The notes under the pieces: model-generated
The model's input: only the letters and a program-made list of their open reading frames with translations
Database searches by the model: none
What the model was told of the DNA's origin: nothing
Source of the DNA: an uncultured Nioella sp.
GTDB taxonomy: Bacteria; Pseudomonadota; Alphaproteobacteria; Rhodobacterales; Rhodobacteraceae
DNA: 64,000 bases
Assembly (NCBI GenBank): GCA_947495575.1
Contig: CANLZL010000002.1
Location: forward strand, 496,001-560,000
Reading direction: 5' to 3'
In this document: piece by piece, positions 16,276-25,241 of the stretch
Numbering within the stretch: position 1 is the first letter of the stretch
How the letters are laid out: every line of letters starts with the position of its first letter
Program-made: the position numbers and the translations under genes

Positions 16276-17175
16276 TCAGGCGCCGTGGGCGTTCTGTTCA
16301 AGTTCTTCAAGCGAATCCAGGACATCTTTTTCCTGATATTTGCCCGCCGATTCAGGCCCCTCTCGGAGCTCCAGATAGGATCGGTAGAAGAAGGCGAAGG
16401 CCTGCAGGATCATCAGAGCGGCAAAGCCGATCAAGAGGAACTTAAACAGGAAGTATGCATTAAACCCGGATGGACTTGCTGCGAATGTCTGTACATCCCA
16501 CCGAAAGGCACGGGCGCGCGCCAGCATCTGATCCAGCGAGTTCGATGCCGAAACCGGCGGAGTGATCATATGGCGCCACAGGTAAAACCAGCCGTAGAAC
16601 CAGATCAGGAATAGCGAAGGCAGCATGAAGACCAGTGTCGCGATCATATCCGAGATGCGCTTTTTCCGGTGGCTCCACCCTGCATAGAAGAGGTCAACGC
16701 GCACATGGCCGCCTTGCACGAATGTGTAAGAACAGCACAAGCAGACAACCAGCGCGTTGTAGAATTTCAATCCATCGCCATACCAGCCGAGCGGCTGAAC
16801 AAAGGCGATGCCACCCGGCCCGATACCGATATCTGAGACGCGAAAGATGGATTGCAAAAAGACGATGATCGTTTGTTGCAGAACCATGATCAAGCCGGCC
16901 CAGGCCGCGGCCCGCCCAACAAAATTCGAGATACCTTCAATGCGGCGTACAACACCCCAGAGGAATTCAGGTCGGAAAATGCCAGCAATAAAGACCAATG
17001 TGGCCAGGATCAGGACAAAGCCCAACAAGGCCGAAGATCCGCCGTAGTAGATAAACCGAAAGACGTTTTCAGCTTCCGAAAAATTCAACACCTGCCCGAT
17101 ATGCAGGATCGTCCAGAAGAAGCCGTAAATGCCATCCCAAAGACTATTGAACACCCATCCAAGAAAATCGGTCAT
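16276..17175 (-). CDS. TRAP transporter small permease (DctQ-type)
   Basis: The 299-aa protein has about six hydrophobic segments with the DctQ core 'VGRAAAWAGLIMVLQQTIIVFLQ' and 'GGHVRVDLFYAGWSHRKKRISD'. It is longer than the usual ~170 aa, as seen with enlarged partners of TakP-like systems. It pairs with the large permease downstream. The ATG at 17175 lies 94 bases after the binding-protein stop. Confidence 0.88.
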   Translation of the reverse strand: MTDFLGWVFNSLWDGIYGFFWTILHIGQVLNFSEAENVFRFIYYGGSSALLGFVLILATLVFIAGIFRPEFLWGVVRRIEGISNFVGRAAAWAGLIMVLQQTIIVFLQSIFRVSDIGIGPGGIAFVQPLGWYGDGLKFYNALVVCLCCSYTFVQGGHVRVDLFYAGWSHRKKRISDMIATLVFMLPSLFLIWFYGWFYLWRHMITPPVSASNSLDQMLARARAFRWDVQTFAASPSGFNAYFLFKFLLIGFAALMILQAFAFFYRSYLELREGPESAGKYQEKDVLDSLEELEQNAHGA

Positions 17176-17268
17176 CTTGATATGTCCCTCGGCGCCAGTA
17201 TCGGTCGCCGCCCCATAGAAAACCCGTACCGCCGGGGCGGTACGGGGATAGATTGCGTTAAAGTGGGA

Positions 17269-18354
17269 TTACATTCCCAGCACGCGGTTACGCTGCGCGG
17301 TGTAAGCCGCGTCAGACCGCTGCATCCAACCAGATGCCTCGGTCATTGCGCTCATTGCGCTATCGTTGATGGATGCGAAAAGCTCGTCATCCATAAAGCT
17401 ACCAAGAACTTCCTGGCTTGCTGCACCAAACGCATCCCAGACATCATCCGAGAATTCACGCGCCTCTGTACCACCGGCCAGAAGACGCTGAAGCGCCGGG
17501 CCGTTATTTGCGATGAAGAGCGAGTAGTTATGCTGGTGCGCATCTGCGGCCGAAACTTCGATCGCACGCTGGTGCGCAACGGACAAGCCGTTAAAGCGCT
17601 CAAGGTTGACCGAAACGGACAGCGCCGCACCGGGCTCGTGGAAGCCGGCGGGATAGTAGTAGTCACAGACTTCCTGCAGACCAAGACGCTCATCCGACCA
17701 GGGGCCGATCCATTCAGTGCCGTCAAGCGCACCCGAAGACAGCGCCTGATAGATTTCGCCACCGGCGAGAACCTGAACAGAGGCACCCAGGCTTGCCAGC
17801 GCCTGGCCACCAAGGCCGGGCATCCGGAAGCGAAGGCCCTGTAGGTCTTCTGCGCTTTCAATCGGCTCACGGAACCAGCCGCCACCCTGCGCCGCAGTCT
17901 GACCCGCAACAAAGGATTTTACGCCGAAGATTTCGCCCAGCTCATGGTGCTTGGCCATACCTTCGCCGCCATAATACCAGGTCATAAACTCTGGTGCGGT
18001 CATGCCAAAGGGCACAGCGGTAAAGAAGGCAAAGGCGGGGTGCTGACCAACAAAGTAGTAGTCAGCCGCGTGATACATGTCGGCCTGACCGGATACGACC
18101 GGGTCAAAAACCTGAGTTCCCAGACCGGTTTGGCCCGAGTCACGGACGTCGATGGTCAGCGATCCATCGGTGATGTCAGCAACGTTGTTTGCAAAGCGCT
18201 CAACCGAGTCCCAAACGCCGGCCAGGCCACGTGGCCAGGTGGTGAACATGGTCAGTTGCTCGCGGCCTTGCGACAGTGCCGGTGTTGCCAGCGTGGTTGC
18301 CGCGGCTGCGCCGCCGCCAAGTGCAGACGTTCTAAGGAAAGAACGACGATCCAT
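17269..18354 (-). CDS. TRAP substrate-binding protein, TakP-like, Tat-exported
   Basis: The 361-aa periplasmic protein begins 'MDRRSFLRTSALGGG', a twin-arginine signal cleaved near 'PALSQ'. The mature part starts 'LTMFTTWPRGL' and has 'VFDPVVSGQADMYHAADYYFVGQHPAFAFF', 'RFRMPGLGGQALASLGASVQVLAGGEIYQAL' and 'DGTEWIGPWSDERLGL' (each in part), matching TakP, the 2-oxoacid-binding TRAP protein of Rhodobacter. A 2-oxo acid or similar carboxylate is likely but not proven. ATG 18354 is preferred to the ATG at 18450: it follows GGGAGGA and starts the Tat signal. First gene of the TRAP operon. Confidence 0.88.
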   Translation of the reverse strand: MDRRSFLRTSALGGGAAAATTLATPALSQGREQLTMFTTWPRGLAGVWDSVERFANNVADITDGSLTIDVRDSGQTGLGTQVFDPVVSGQADMYHAADYYFVGQHPAFAFFTAVPFGMTAPEFMTWYYGGEGMAKHHELGEIFGVKSFVAGQTAAQGGGWFREPIESAEDLQGLRFRMPGLGGQALASLGASVQVLAGGEIYQALSSGALDGTEWIGPWSDERLGLQEVCDYYYPAGFHEPGAALSVSVNLERFNGLSVAHQRAIEVSAADAHQHNYSLFIANNGPALQRLLAGGTEAREFSDDVWDAFGAASQEVLGSFMDDELFASINDSAMSAMTEASGWMQRSDAAYTAQRNRVLGM

Positions 18355-18852
18355 ATGGTATCCTCCCAATATGCGGCCCACGCCTTCCTCGGACGTTGAG
18401 CCATAGATGATTTGGTGAGGGTACGTTAGCGAAGCCCGTCGCGTCGACAAACCCCTTTTTGGGCCAAAAGGGCAAAAAATTGTAAAATTATCTTACCAAT
18501 TTGCCGCATGAACGACAAAACCTTGGCGATTTTCGAACGATTTTTGAAATGAGAAGAATTTTTCTGCAAAAACGCACAAAGGCCAATGCGGCACTGCAGA
18601 AATCCGAATCTCATGTCGACCATAGCCCAATAAAACTGGATCTTTCCCGCGAAATCGACCGGTGACGCTTGGGAACCTGACCCAAATTAAACATTCTTGC
18701 GGCCTTGGCGCAGGATTTGGTTATTTAGTTTCGTTTTTTGGCCGCCCTGCGACATATTCTTTAGCGGATTTCCAATTTTCAAGCGCTTTCCCTGTTGACG
18801 CCCCCGATACAGCTTTCTAGTGTCTCTGCACTCGCGAAAAGGAGCCCTAGGA
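18355..18852. other. ~500-bp divergent intergenic region, TRAP operon and ilv leader
   Basis: The stretch separates the divergent TRAP operon from the ilvB leader. It is AT-rich around 18460-18560 and should hold promoters for both sides, but I can name no convincing operator. Short minus-strand frames have no ribosome-binding site. Confidence 0.5.
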
Positions 18853-18900
18853 ATGCCCCGCATTCTCGTACTTGTAGGATCACAGCGCATGGGTCGGTGA
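18853..18900 (+). CDS. ilvB leader peptide (attenuator)
   Basis: A 15-codon frame reads MPRILVLVGSQRMGR, with five consecutive Ile/Leu/Val codons (ILVLV), after AAAAGGAG. Branched-chain codons directly before ilvB and a following terminator are the hallmark of ribosome-mediated attenuation: shortage of charged tRNA would stall the ribosome at 18862-18876 and let ilvB be read. Confidence 0.8.
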   Translation: MPRILVLVGSQRMGR

Positions 18901-18954
18901 CGACAGCCATATCGGTACCCCATGCGCCCCCGCCAAACCGCCGGGGGCTTTTTT
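18885..18954 (+). promoter_or_regulatory. ilvB: Transcription attenuator of ilvB
   Basis: GCGCATGGG (18885-18893, inside the leader frame) can pair with CCCATGCGC (18919-18927). The second arm overlaps the base of a terminator stem, GCCCCCG (18926-18932) with CGGGGGC (18942-18948), followed by TTTTTT. The two structures compete, as expected for attenuation controlled by the leader peptide. Confidence 0.75.
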
Positions 18955-19021
18955 ATGCGACAGAGACAAAATAGACCTGACTATGAGGCCAAACCCGGCC
19001 CACCCAGAAGGAGCAAGAGCA

Positions 19022-20773
19022 ATGACTGAGATGACCGGCGCCAAAATGGTGGTCGAAGCCCTGAAAGAACAGGGTGTCGACACTGTATTCGGCTATCCCG
19101 GTGGCGCCGTGCTTCCGATTTATGACGAGATCTTTCAGCAAAACGAAATCCGCCATATTTTGGTTCGCCATGAGCAAGGCGCCGTTCACGCAGCCGAGGG
19201 CTATGCCCGGTCAACCGGGAAACCGGGTGTCGTGCTTGTCACCTCTGGCCCTGGGGCCACAAATGCGGTGACGGGCATCACAGACGCGCTGCTCGACTCC
19301 ATTCCTATCGTCGTTCTGACCGGGCAGGTTCCGACATTCATGATCGGATCGGATGCGTTCCAAGAGGCCGACACGGTTGGCATCACCCGCCCCTGCACCA
19401 AGATGAACTGGCTGGTCAAAGACACCAATGATGTCGCCTCGACTATTCATGAGGCTTTCCACATTGCCACCGCCGGTCGCCCCGGCCCAGTCGTGGTAGA
19501 CATTCCTAAGGATGTTCAGTTTGCGACCGGCGAATACACTCGCAAACCAAAGCAAAGCCCCTCGCACTACCAGCCACGGGTAAAAGGCGATGCCGAGATC
19601 ATCACCGCCTTGGTTGACGCAATTGAACAGGCCGAACGCCCGGTGTTTTACACCGGCGGCGGTGTAATCAACTCTGGCTCAGGCGCCAGCCAGCTGCTGC
19701 GCGAGTTGGTTGATGCAACGGGCATTCCCATAACTTCGACCCTGATGGGTCTAGGCGCCTACCCAGCATCTGGCAAAAACTGGATTGGTATGCTGGGTAT
19801 GCACGGCCTTTATGAGGCCAACCTGGCAATGCATGGCTGTGATCTGATGATTTGCATTGGCGCGCGGTTTGACGACCGGATCACTGGGCGCATTGCCGAT
19901 TTCTCGCCCAACTCGCGCAAGGCCCATATCGATATCGATCCAAGCTCAATCAATAAGGTCATCCATGCCGACTTCCCTATTGTGGGCGACGTTGGCCACG
20001 TTCTGGAAGACCTGTTGCGCATCTGGAAGTCGCGCGGGCGCAAGACCAATGCTGCTGGTGTCCAGAAATGGTGGAGCCAGATCGAAGAGTGGAAAAAGAT
20101 CCGCTGCCTCGATTTCAAGAACTCCGAAACAACGATCAAGCCGCAATATGCGCTGCAGCGGCTGGAAGAGCTAACCAAGGGCAATGACCGCTATATCACC
20201 ACGGAAGTTGGCCAGCACCAAATGTGGGCTGCACAATACCTGGGCTTCGAAGATCCACATCGCTGGATGACGTCAGGTGGCCTGGGCACAATGGGCTATG
20301 GCTTCCCGGCCTCTGTCGGCGTGCAGATTGCGCACCCTGACGCGTTGGTCATCAATGTTGCGGGTGAGGCATCCTGGCTGATGAACATGCAGGAAATGGG
20401 CACAGCTTCACAGTACCGCCTGCCGGTCAAACAGTTCATCCTGAACAACGAACGCCTTGGGATGGTGCGCCAATGGCAGGAGCTGCTTCATGGCGAACGC
20501 TATTCGCACAGCTGGTCAGAAGCGCTGCCCGACTTCGTTAAGCTCGCTGAAAGCTTCGGCTGGAAAGGCATTATGATCAGCGATCCCAAGGACCTCGACG
20601 ATGCCATTATGGAGATGATCAACTACGAGGGGCCTGTCCTTTTTGATTGTCTGGTGGAAAAGCACGAAAACTGCTTCCCCATGATCCCATCTGGCAAGGC
20701 TCATAACGAGATGCTGTTGGGCGAGGCGGAAACACAAGGCGTGATCGACTCCAAAGGGTCTGTACTGGTTTAA
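19022..20773 (+). CDS. ilvB: Acetolactate synthase large subunit
   Basis: The 583-aa ThDP/FAD enzyme condenses two pyruvates (or pyruvate and 2-oxobutyrate) in the first shared step of Val, Leu and Ile synthesis. Visible are 'VFGYPGGAVLPIYD', 'RHEQGAVHAAEGYARSTGKPGVVLVTSGPGATN' (in part; contains the catalytic Glu), and the C-terminal ThDP motif 'NVAGEASWLMNMQE'. In that motif many family members have GDG at the GEA position. The ATG at 19022 follows AGAAGGAGC; an upstream ATG at 18983 lies before that site. Expression is controlled by the attenuator. The small subunit gene ilvN lies two genes downstream. Confidence 0.95.
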   Translation: MTEMTGAKMVVEALKEQGVDTVFGYPGGAVLPIYDEIFQQNEIRHILVRHEQGAVHAAEGYARSTGKPGVVLVTSGPGATNAVTGITDALLDSIPIVVLTGQVPTFMIGSDAFQEADTVGITRPCTKMNWLVKDTNDVASTIHEAFHIATAGRPGPVVVDIPKDVQFATGEYTRKPKQSPSHYQPRVKGDAEIITALVDAIEQAERPVFYTGGGVINSGSGASQLLRELVDATGIPITSTLMGLGAYPASGKNWIGMLGMHGLYEANLAMHGCDLMICIGARFDDRITGRIADFSPNSRKAHIDIDPSSINKVIHADFPIVGDVGHVLEDLLRIWKSRGRKTNAAGVQKWWSQIEEWKKIRCLDFKNSETTIKPQYALQRLEELTKGNDRYITTEVGQHQMWAAQYLGFEDPHRWMTSGGLGTMGYGFPASVGVQIAHPDALVINVAGEASWLMNMQEMGTASQYRLPVKQFILNNERLGMVRQWQELLHGERYSHSWSEALPDFVKLAESFGWKGIMISDPKDLDDAIMEMINYEGPVLFDCLVEKHENCFPMIPSGKAHNEMLLGEAETQGVIDSKGSVLV

Positions 20774-20847
20774 AACTGTATGGATCACAGCCCGGCAGAT
20801 GGACTGAGGTTTTCTGCCGGGCTGTGCCAAGCACCGAAGGACACGTG

Positions 20848-22647
20848 ATGAGCACCGGCTCGATACCGCCATTTGCTGCCTCGGCAACTGCTCTGGGCTC
20901 TGCACAGAAATTGATTGCGCAGAATAAGCCGGCAGAGGCGGCGGCGATGCTGCGCAAACATCTATATGCCAACCCACGAGATCGTGCCGCCCGCAAGCGC
21001 TTGGCCACCCTCGGGGAATTTGCCCACCCGAACCCTGCCCTCCCCCCAAAGGAGGCCTCGATACGCAAACGCGTATTGCAAGCGGGGCTGAAAGAGGATT
21101 GGCAAACTGTGTTAGCAAGCGCCGAGCCCTTGCTGAAACGCCAACCGTTACTAGGCGATGTTGCGGTCACCCTTGGAAAAGCGCTTGTCGCGGTTGGACG
21201 CATTGCTGATGCAATACGTGTTTTGAACCACGCTCTGCGTGTCGACCCGGCTAGACCCGATGCCTATCTGATTTTGTCGACGCTGTTTCATGGCCAATCC
21301 AATCCGACCGAGACACTGGCCGCAGCAAAGGCTGCCGAAGATGTCGCGCCCGACTTGCCCGCCACCCAGGTCGCTTTGGGTATGGCCCATCTGGATAATG
21401 ACCAGGTCGAGGCAGCAATCGACCATTTTCGAAACGCCACCAACATCGCCCCTAGCGACCCAATTGCATGGGACGCGTGGTGCCGTGCCTTAGAACGGCT
21501 GAACCGGCTGGATGACCTGGACGATGTGCTCAAAAACGCCGAAATCGCTTGCCCGAACGAACCGATGATCCAACTGAACAGAGGGATCTATCTGGTGCGC
21601 CGCAAAGAATATGACGGTGCGATTGCCGCACTGAACAGCACTGATGCCAGTTCTTTGTCTCCGGGGTTTCAAATTGTCCACGCCGCCAATCTGGGCCGGG
21701 CCTTTGATGAGACAGGCGTGACGGACAAGGCCTTTGCGGCCTTTTCGAAGATGAATACCGTAGTAACCCCGCTACAGGGCGGGGCATCTGGCGCAGACCG
21801 TTTTCTGAAACTGGTTGAGGACCGTCTGAAAGGAGCTGAACAGATTGACCCCTCCGTTTGGGACAGGAATGTGTCACGCAATCAAGACACTCCAGTTGTC
21901 TTTATGGTGGGGTTTCCAAGGTCGGGCACAACATTGCTGGAAACCATCCTGCTGGCCCATCCAAAAGTGTCATTGGCCGAAGAAGCGCCTATGATGGAAA
22001 AAATGCAGGAGGGCATCCGGTCCGACGCTGAGGCCCAAGACCTGGCAGCCCTTTCGGACGAAGAGATTGCTGCCCGGGCAAAAACCTATTTTGACGGGTT
22101 TCAAAAGCATGCTGGCTCAATCAAGCCTGACCAGATCGCTTTTGACAAAATGCCGCTGAACCTTGTCAACGCGGCCATAATTCGGCGGATATTTCCTGAT
22201 GTTCGGTTCATTTTTTCGATCCGCCACCCGTGCGACGTCGTCCTCAGTTGTTTCATGCAAAACTTCGCGTCGAATGATGCAATGGACAATTTCCGCGACC
22301 TGACCCGCGCGGCAAAGCTGTACGACCGTGCCATGAAGCTTTGGCAGGCTTACCGCGACCAGCTTGATCTGGATGTAGTTGAAATTCGCTATGAGGACAT
22401 GGTTCAGGAACTTCAGGCGACGGCCACGCCGGTTCTGGACTTTGTGGGTCTTGAGTGGACCGACGCTATGACCGACTTCCATGAATTCGCCGCGCGTAAA
22501 CCCGTCATCCGCACGGCCAGCTATCGTCAGGTTTCGCAGAAACTATACACCAGTGCCGCGGGCCGATGGAGGCGGTATGACCGCTTCTTCGAGGATGCAA
22601 TGCCGTACCTCACGCCGTGGATCGAAAGATTTGGCTATGACACCTAA
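20848..22647 (+). CDS. TPR-repeat sulfotransferase family protein
   Basis: The 599-aa protein has an N-terminal TPR array (residues ~15-300, with 'AIRVLNHALRVDPARPDAYLILSTLF' type helices) and a C-terminal sulfotransferase domain: 'VVFMVGFPRSGTTLLETILLAHP' binds the 5'-phosphosulfate of PAPS and 'IFSIRHPCDVVLSCFMQNF' the 3'-phosphate. Substrate is unknown; such proteins may sulfate proteins or glycans. ATG 20848 follows GAAGGA. The next gene starts inside its last codons, so the two are co-expressed, and both lie between ilvB and ilvN. Confidence 0.88.
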   Translation: MSTGSIPPFAASATALGSAQKLIAQNKPAEAAAMLRKHLYANPRDRAARKRLATLGEFAHPNPALPPKEASIRKRVLQAGLKEDWQTVLASAEPLLKRQPLLGDVAVTLGKALVAVGRIADAIRVLNHALRVDPARPDAYLILSTLFHGQSNPTETLAAAKAAEDVAPDLPATQVALGMAHLDNDQVEAAIDHFRNATNIAPSDPIAWDAWCRALERLNRLDDLDDVLKNAEIACPNEPMIQLNRGIYLVRRKEYDGAIAALNSTDASSLSPGFQIVHAANLGRAFDETGVTDKAFAAFSKMNTVVTPLQGGASGADRFLKLVEDRLKGAEQIDPSVWDRNVSRNQDTPVVFMVGFPRSGTTLLETILLAHPKVSLAEEAPMMEKMQEGIRSDAEAQDLAALSDEEIAARAKTYFDGFQKHAGSIKPDQIAFDKMPLNLVNAAIIRRIFPDVRFIFSIRHPCDVVLSCFMQNFASNDAMDNFRDLTRAAKLYDRAMKLWQAYRDQLDLDVVEIRYEDMVQELQATATPVLDFVGLEWTDAMTDFHEFAARKPVIRTASYRQVSQKLYTSAAGRWRRYDRFFEDAMPYLTPWIERFGYDT

Positions 22648-23887
22648 ACGGTCTTATCAAACTGATCTGGAACTGGGCGATCGCGCCCTGCTGCCCTTCG
22701 CCGGTCAGGCCGGTCTGCGTATCGGGCTTATCGGGGCGGGCGCGACTGTGTTTATGGTCATAATGTGGTACATGCTGACCTCTACGGTCATGTCACTTGA
22801 TGGCGATACATCCTTTGGTGTCGATTTCATTGTCTATTGGTCCGCAGCCCAGCTCGCACTGGAGGGAAACGCCGTTGAGGCGTTCAATCTCGAAAGCCTG
22901 GAGGCCATTCATCAGGTCGAAAACTCTGCGTGGCTTCCATGGCTCTATCCCCCCGGCTACCTTATCTTGCTGATGCCGTTGGGCGCCCTGCCCTTCATGC
23001 CTGCGTTTATCACTTACAACACTGTTTCAAGCCTTGCGCTGATCGCAGCGGTTCGCCCGCTTGCCAGCAAGGCAACGGGTGTGTGGATTGGGGTGGCACT
23101 TGCCCCAACAACGCTAGCGGCTTACGTGCTGGGGCAAACACCTATTCTTTGGGCGGCGGGCCTTGTCGCTGCGCTTGGCGCGCTCGGGCGTGGCAAAGAA
23201 ATCCTGGCTGGGGTCTTTATCGGCCTTTTGACACTCAAACCGCAATTGGGCCTTTTGATCCCTGTAGCTCTGATCGCGGCCGGACATTGGCGTACAATTC
23301 TGTCTGCTGCCCTGACCACCATTGCCCTTGTCGTGATCGGAACATTGGCGTTCGGAATGGCCTATTGGTCCGAGTTCTTTGCCATCGGTCGTGAGCATTA
23401 CGACTGGATGCGAACAGTGATTGGCGACAGGGACCAGATGATCAGCCTTTATTCCGGGCTTGTTTATATAGGTGTTCCCGAAAACATCGCATTTGCCGGC
23501 CAGATGCTGGGCCTTGTTTTGGCGGCCCTTGGCATTTTTCTGGCCTGGCGCAGCGATCTGGTCGGCTTTGACCTTAAGGCGGCAATGCTTTTTGCCGGTA
23601 TCCTCGTCTCAAGCCCTTATATGTGGCACTACGAGGCGGCATTTCTGGCCCCGCTTCTGCTGTTTCTTCTTCGTGCTGGCGTTCTGCGACCGCGAGGACC
23701 TGACTTGACCGTTGGCTTTCTGTTGTGGGTCGGGGTCGGTCCAGTCATGGTGGCCAGCATACTCTTTCTTGGTAGCGAAATCCCAATTCGCCCCTTCGTC
23801 ACCCCAATTCTCCTTCTCGCCTTTGCAGTAACGCTTTGGGCTGTTATGGCCCGTGTCGTCCTGCGCAGATCACAAAGAGGTATCTAA
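22637..23887 (+). CDS. GT87-like (DUF2029) integral membrane glycosyltransferase
   Basis: The 416-aa protein has ~10 hydrophobic segments and the GT87 hallmark after the first: 'DTSFGVDFIVYWSAAQLALEGNAVEAFN', with the acidic residue expected to act in transfer from a polyprenyl-linked sugar. GT87 includes mycobacterial PimE-type mannosyltransferases. ATG 22637 overlaps the sulfotransferase stop by 11 bases; the frame is open farther upstream only inside that gene. Together with the sulfotransferase it may modify a surface glycan, which is inference. Confidence 0.75.
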   Translation: MTPKRSYQTDLELGDRALLPFAGQAGLRIGLIGAGATVFMVIMWYMLTSTVMSLDGDTSFGVDFIVYWSAAQLALEGNAVEAFNLESLEAIHQVENSAWLPWLYPPGYLILLMPLGALPFMPAFITYNTVSSLALIAAVRPLASKATGVWIGVALAPTTLAAYVLGQTPILWAAGLVAALGALGRGKEILAGVFIGLLTLKPQLGLLIPVALIAAGHWRTILSAALTTIALVVIGTLAFGMAYWSEFFAIGREHYDWMRTVIGDRDQMISLYSGLVYIGVPENIAFAGQMLGLVLAALGIFLAWRSDLVGFDLKAAMLFAGILVSSPYMWHYEAAFLAPLLLFLLRAGVLRPRGPDLTVGFLLWVGVGPVMVASILFLGSEIPIRPFVTPILLLAFAVTLWAVMARVVLRRSQRGI

Positions 23888-23888
23888 G

Positions 23889-24449
23889 ATGTCGCCGCTC
23901 AATATCGAAAAAGGCTCGTCCAGCCATTCAGCCTATGACCTGCGCAGTCATTTGTCCGATGAGATTGAATCGCACACTCTCGCCATTCTGGTCTCAAACG
24001 AAGCTGGTGTTCTGGCCCGCGTCATCGGCCTGTTCTCTGGCCGGGGCTATAACATAGACAGCCTGACAGTGGCCGAGGTAGATCATCAGGGTCATCGCAG
24101 CCGCATCACCGTTGTCACATCGGGCACACCGCAGATCATTCACCAGATCAAAATGCAGCTTGAGCGCATGGTGCCAGTTCACGAAGTATCTGACCTGACG
24201 GTTGCAGGCCCGCATGTCAGCCGTGAATTGTCGTTGATCAAAGTTACCGGCAAGGGCGAAGCACGTGTAGAAGCCTTGCGCATTGCAGAGATCTTCCGGG
24301 CAAACGTCGTCGATTCGACGCTTGAGAGCTTCATTTTCGAGATGACCGGGCCACCCGAAAAAATTGATGCTTTTGCTGATCTGATGCGGCCCTTGGGTGA
24401 AGTTCGCGTGGCGCGCACAGGCGTCGCGGCTATGGCGCGCGGGCTTTAG
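23889..24449 (+). CDS. ilvN: Acetolactate synthase small (regulatory) subunit
   Basis: The 186-aa protein begins with an ACT domain ('HTLAILVSNEAGVLARVIGLFSGRGYNIDSLTV') that binds valine for feedback inhibition and ends with the ALS small-subunit C-domain ('ELSLIKVTGKGEARVEALRIAEIFRANVVD', in part). ATG 23889 starts two bases after the stop of the GT87-like gene. Its partner ilvB is 3.1 kb upstream. Confidence 0.93.
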   Translation: MSPLNIEKGSSSHSAYDLRSHLSDEIESHTLAILVSNEAGVLARVIGLFSGRGYNIDSLTVAEVDHQGHRSRITVVTSGTPQIIHQIKMQLERMVPVHEVSDLTVAGPHVSRELSLIKVTGKGEARVEALRIAEIFRANVVDSTLESFIFEMTGPPEKIDAFADLMRPLGEVRVARTGVAAMARGL

Positions 24450-24501
24450 GCGCGCCAGAAAGCCCGTTTGCAAGAGCGCTAACAGAAAATCGAGAACAAC
24501 A

Positions 24502-24531
24502 GGGGCGCACCAATTAAGGTGCGCCCCTTTT
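24502..24531 (+). terminator. Intrinsic terminator of the ilv region
   Basis: A perfect 10-bp GC-rich stem, GGGGCGCACC with GGTGCGCCCC, loop AATTAA, followed by TTTTC. It closes the ilvB-to-ilvN segment. Confidence 0.9.
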
Positions 24532-24633
24532 CTATGAGCAGATGTGCGGTGCGACAGAAGCCCCTCAAGCGCCCCGAGCGAGACCGCGCCGCCCTCACAA
24601 ATGGTCACTCATAGGAATGAAACTGAACTGGTC

Positions 24634-24909
24634 TTAGCCTTCCATCAACGGCAACAATCCGGCATCCGTCGCCATTGTGAGTTCGGCCTCATCCAAAGCA
24701 CCGCTTGCGTCAATATCCATGGCCAGAAACTGATCCTCGGTGACATCGGGATAGGACACTTGCAGTTCTTCAAGGGTCACCAGCCCGTCCCCGTCGATAT
24801 CCATCATGGCATCTTCGGCTGCAATGGCCGCTGTCAGAAGAACGCCCCCTGCAATGCCAAAGCCAAGTGCGGCATCACGGGCTGTGCGGGTAAGATGGGA
24901 AAATGTCAT
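24634..24909 (-). CDS. Small exported EF-hand protein
   Basis: The 91-aa product has an N-terminal signal (residues 1-31, ending 'AAIAAED') and two EF-hand loops, 'DIDGDGLVTLEEL' and 'DIDASGALDEAEL', with ligand residues at positions 1, 3, 5 and 12 of each loop. It should bind Ca2+ in the periplasm. ATG 24909 follows AAGGAGC. It is divergent from the ECF sigma factor gene and may belong to that regulon. Confidence 0.85.
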   Translation of the reverse strand: MTFSHLTRTARDAALGFGIAGGVLLTAAIAAEDAMMDIDGDGLVTLEELQVSYPDVTEDQFLAMDIDASGALDEAELTMATDAGLLPLMEG

Positions 24910-25241
24910 TGGTTTGCTCCTTCGCAACCTGATTACAATGTGAATGCGGGATGGCTGCACTGTGCAACCTGCATTCCCCAAACAGGACGCCGCCTGCGCA
25001 AAACCCATCCCGAAAATCAGAACTGACCGCGGGTATCAGCGGGGCCTTGCTGAGAATCATAAAGGGCAGGTGCGGGCGGCCGCCGGGCAAAATCCTGCCG
25101 GGCGGGGCCTTGCCCATTCAGACCGACTTCCGGCGGGGCCTGGCCGGTTTCCGGGTCGTCGCCGCATCTACCTTGTCCCGGCCCGCCACAATGATGGGAA
25201 ATACAGAAGAACCAAGTGGTATTCTTCAAGGCTTCCTGACA

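Noticed and set aside
16852-17844. Open frame of 330 codons antisense to the TRAP small permease and binding protein
   Set aside because: It covers parts of two recognised genes on the other strand and shows no domain or ribosome-binding site.
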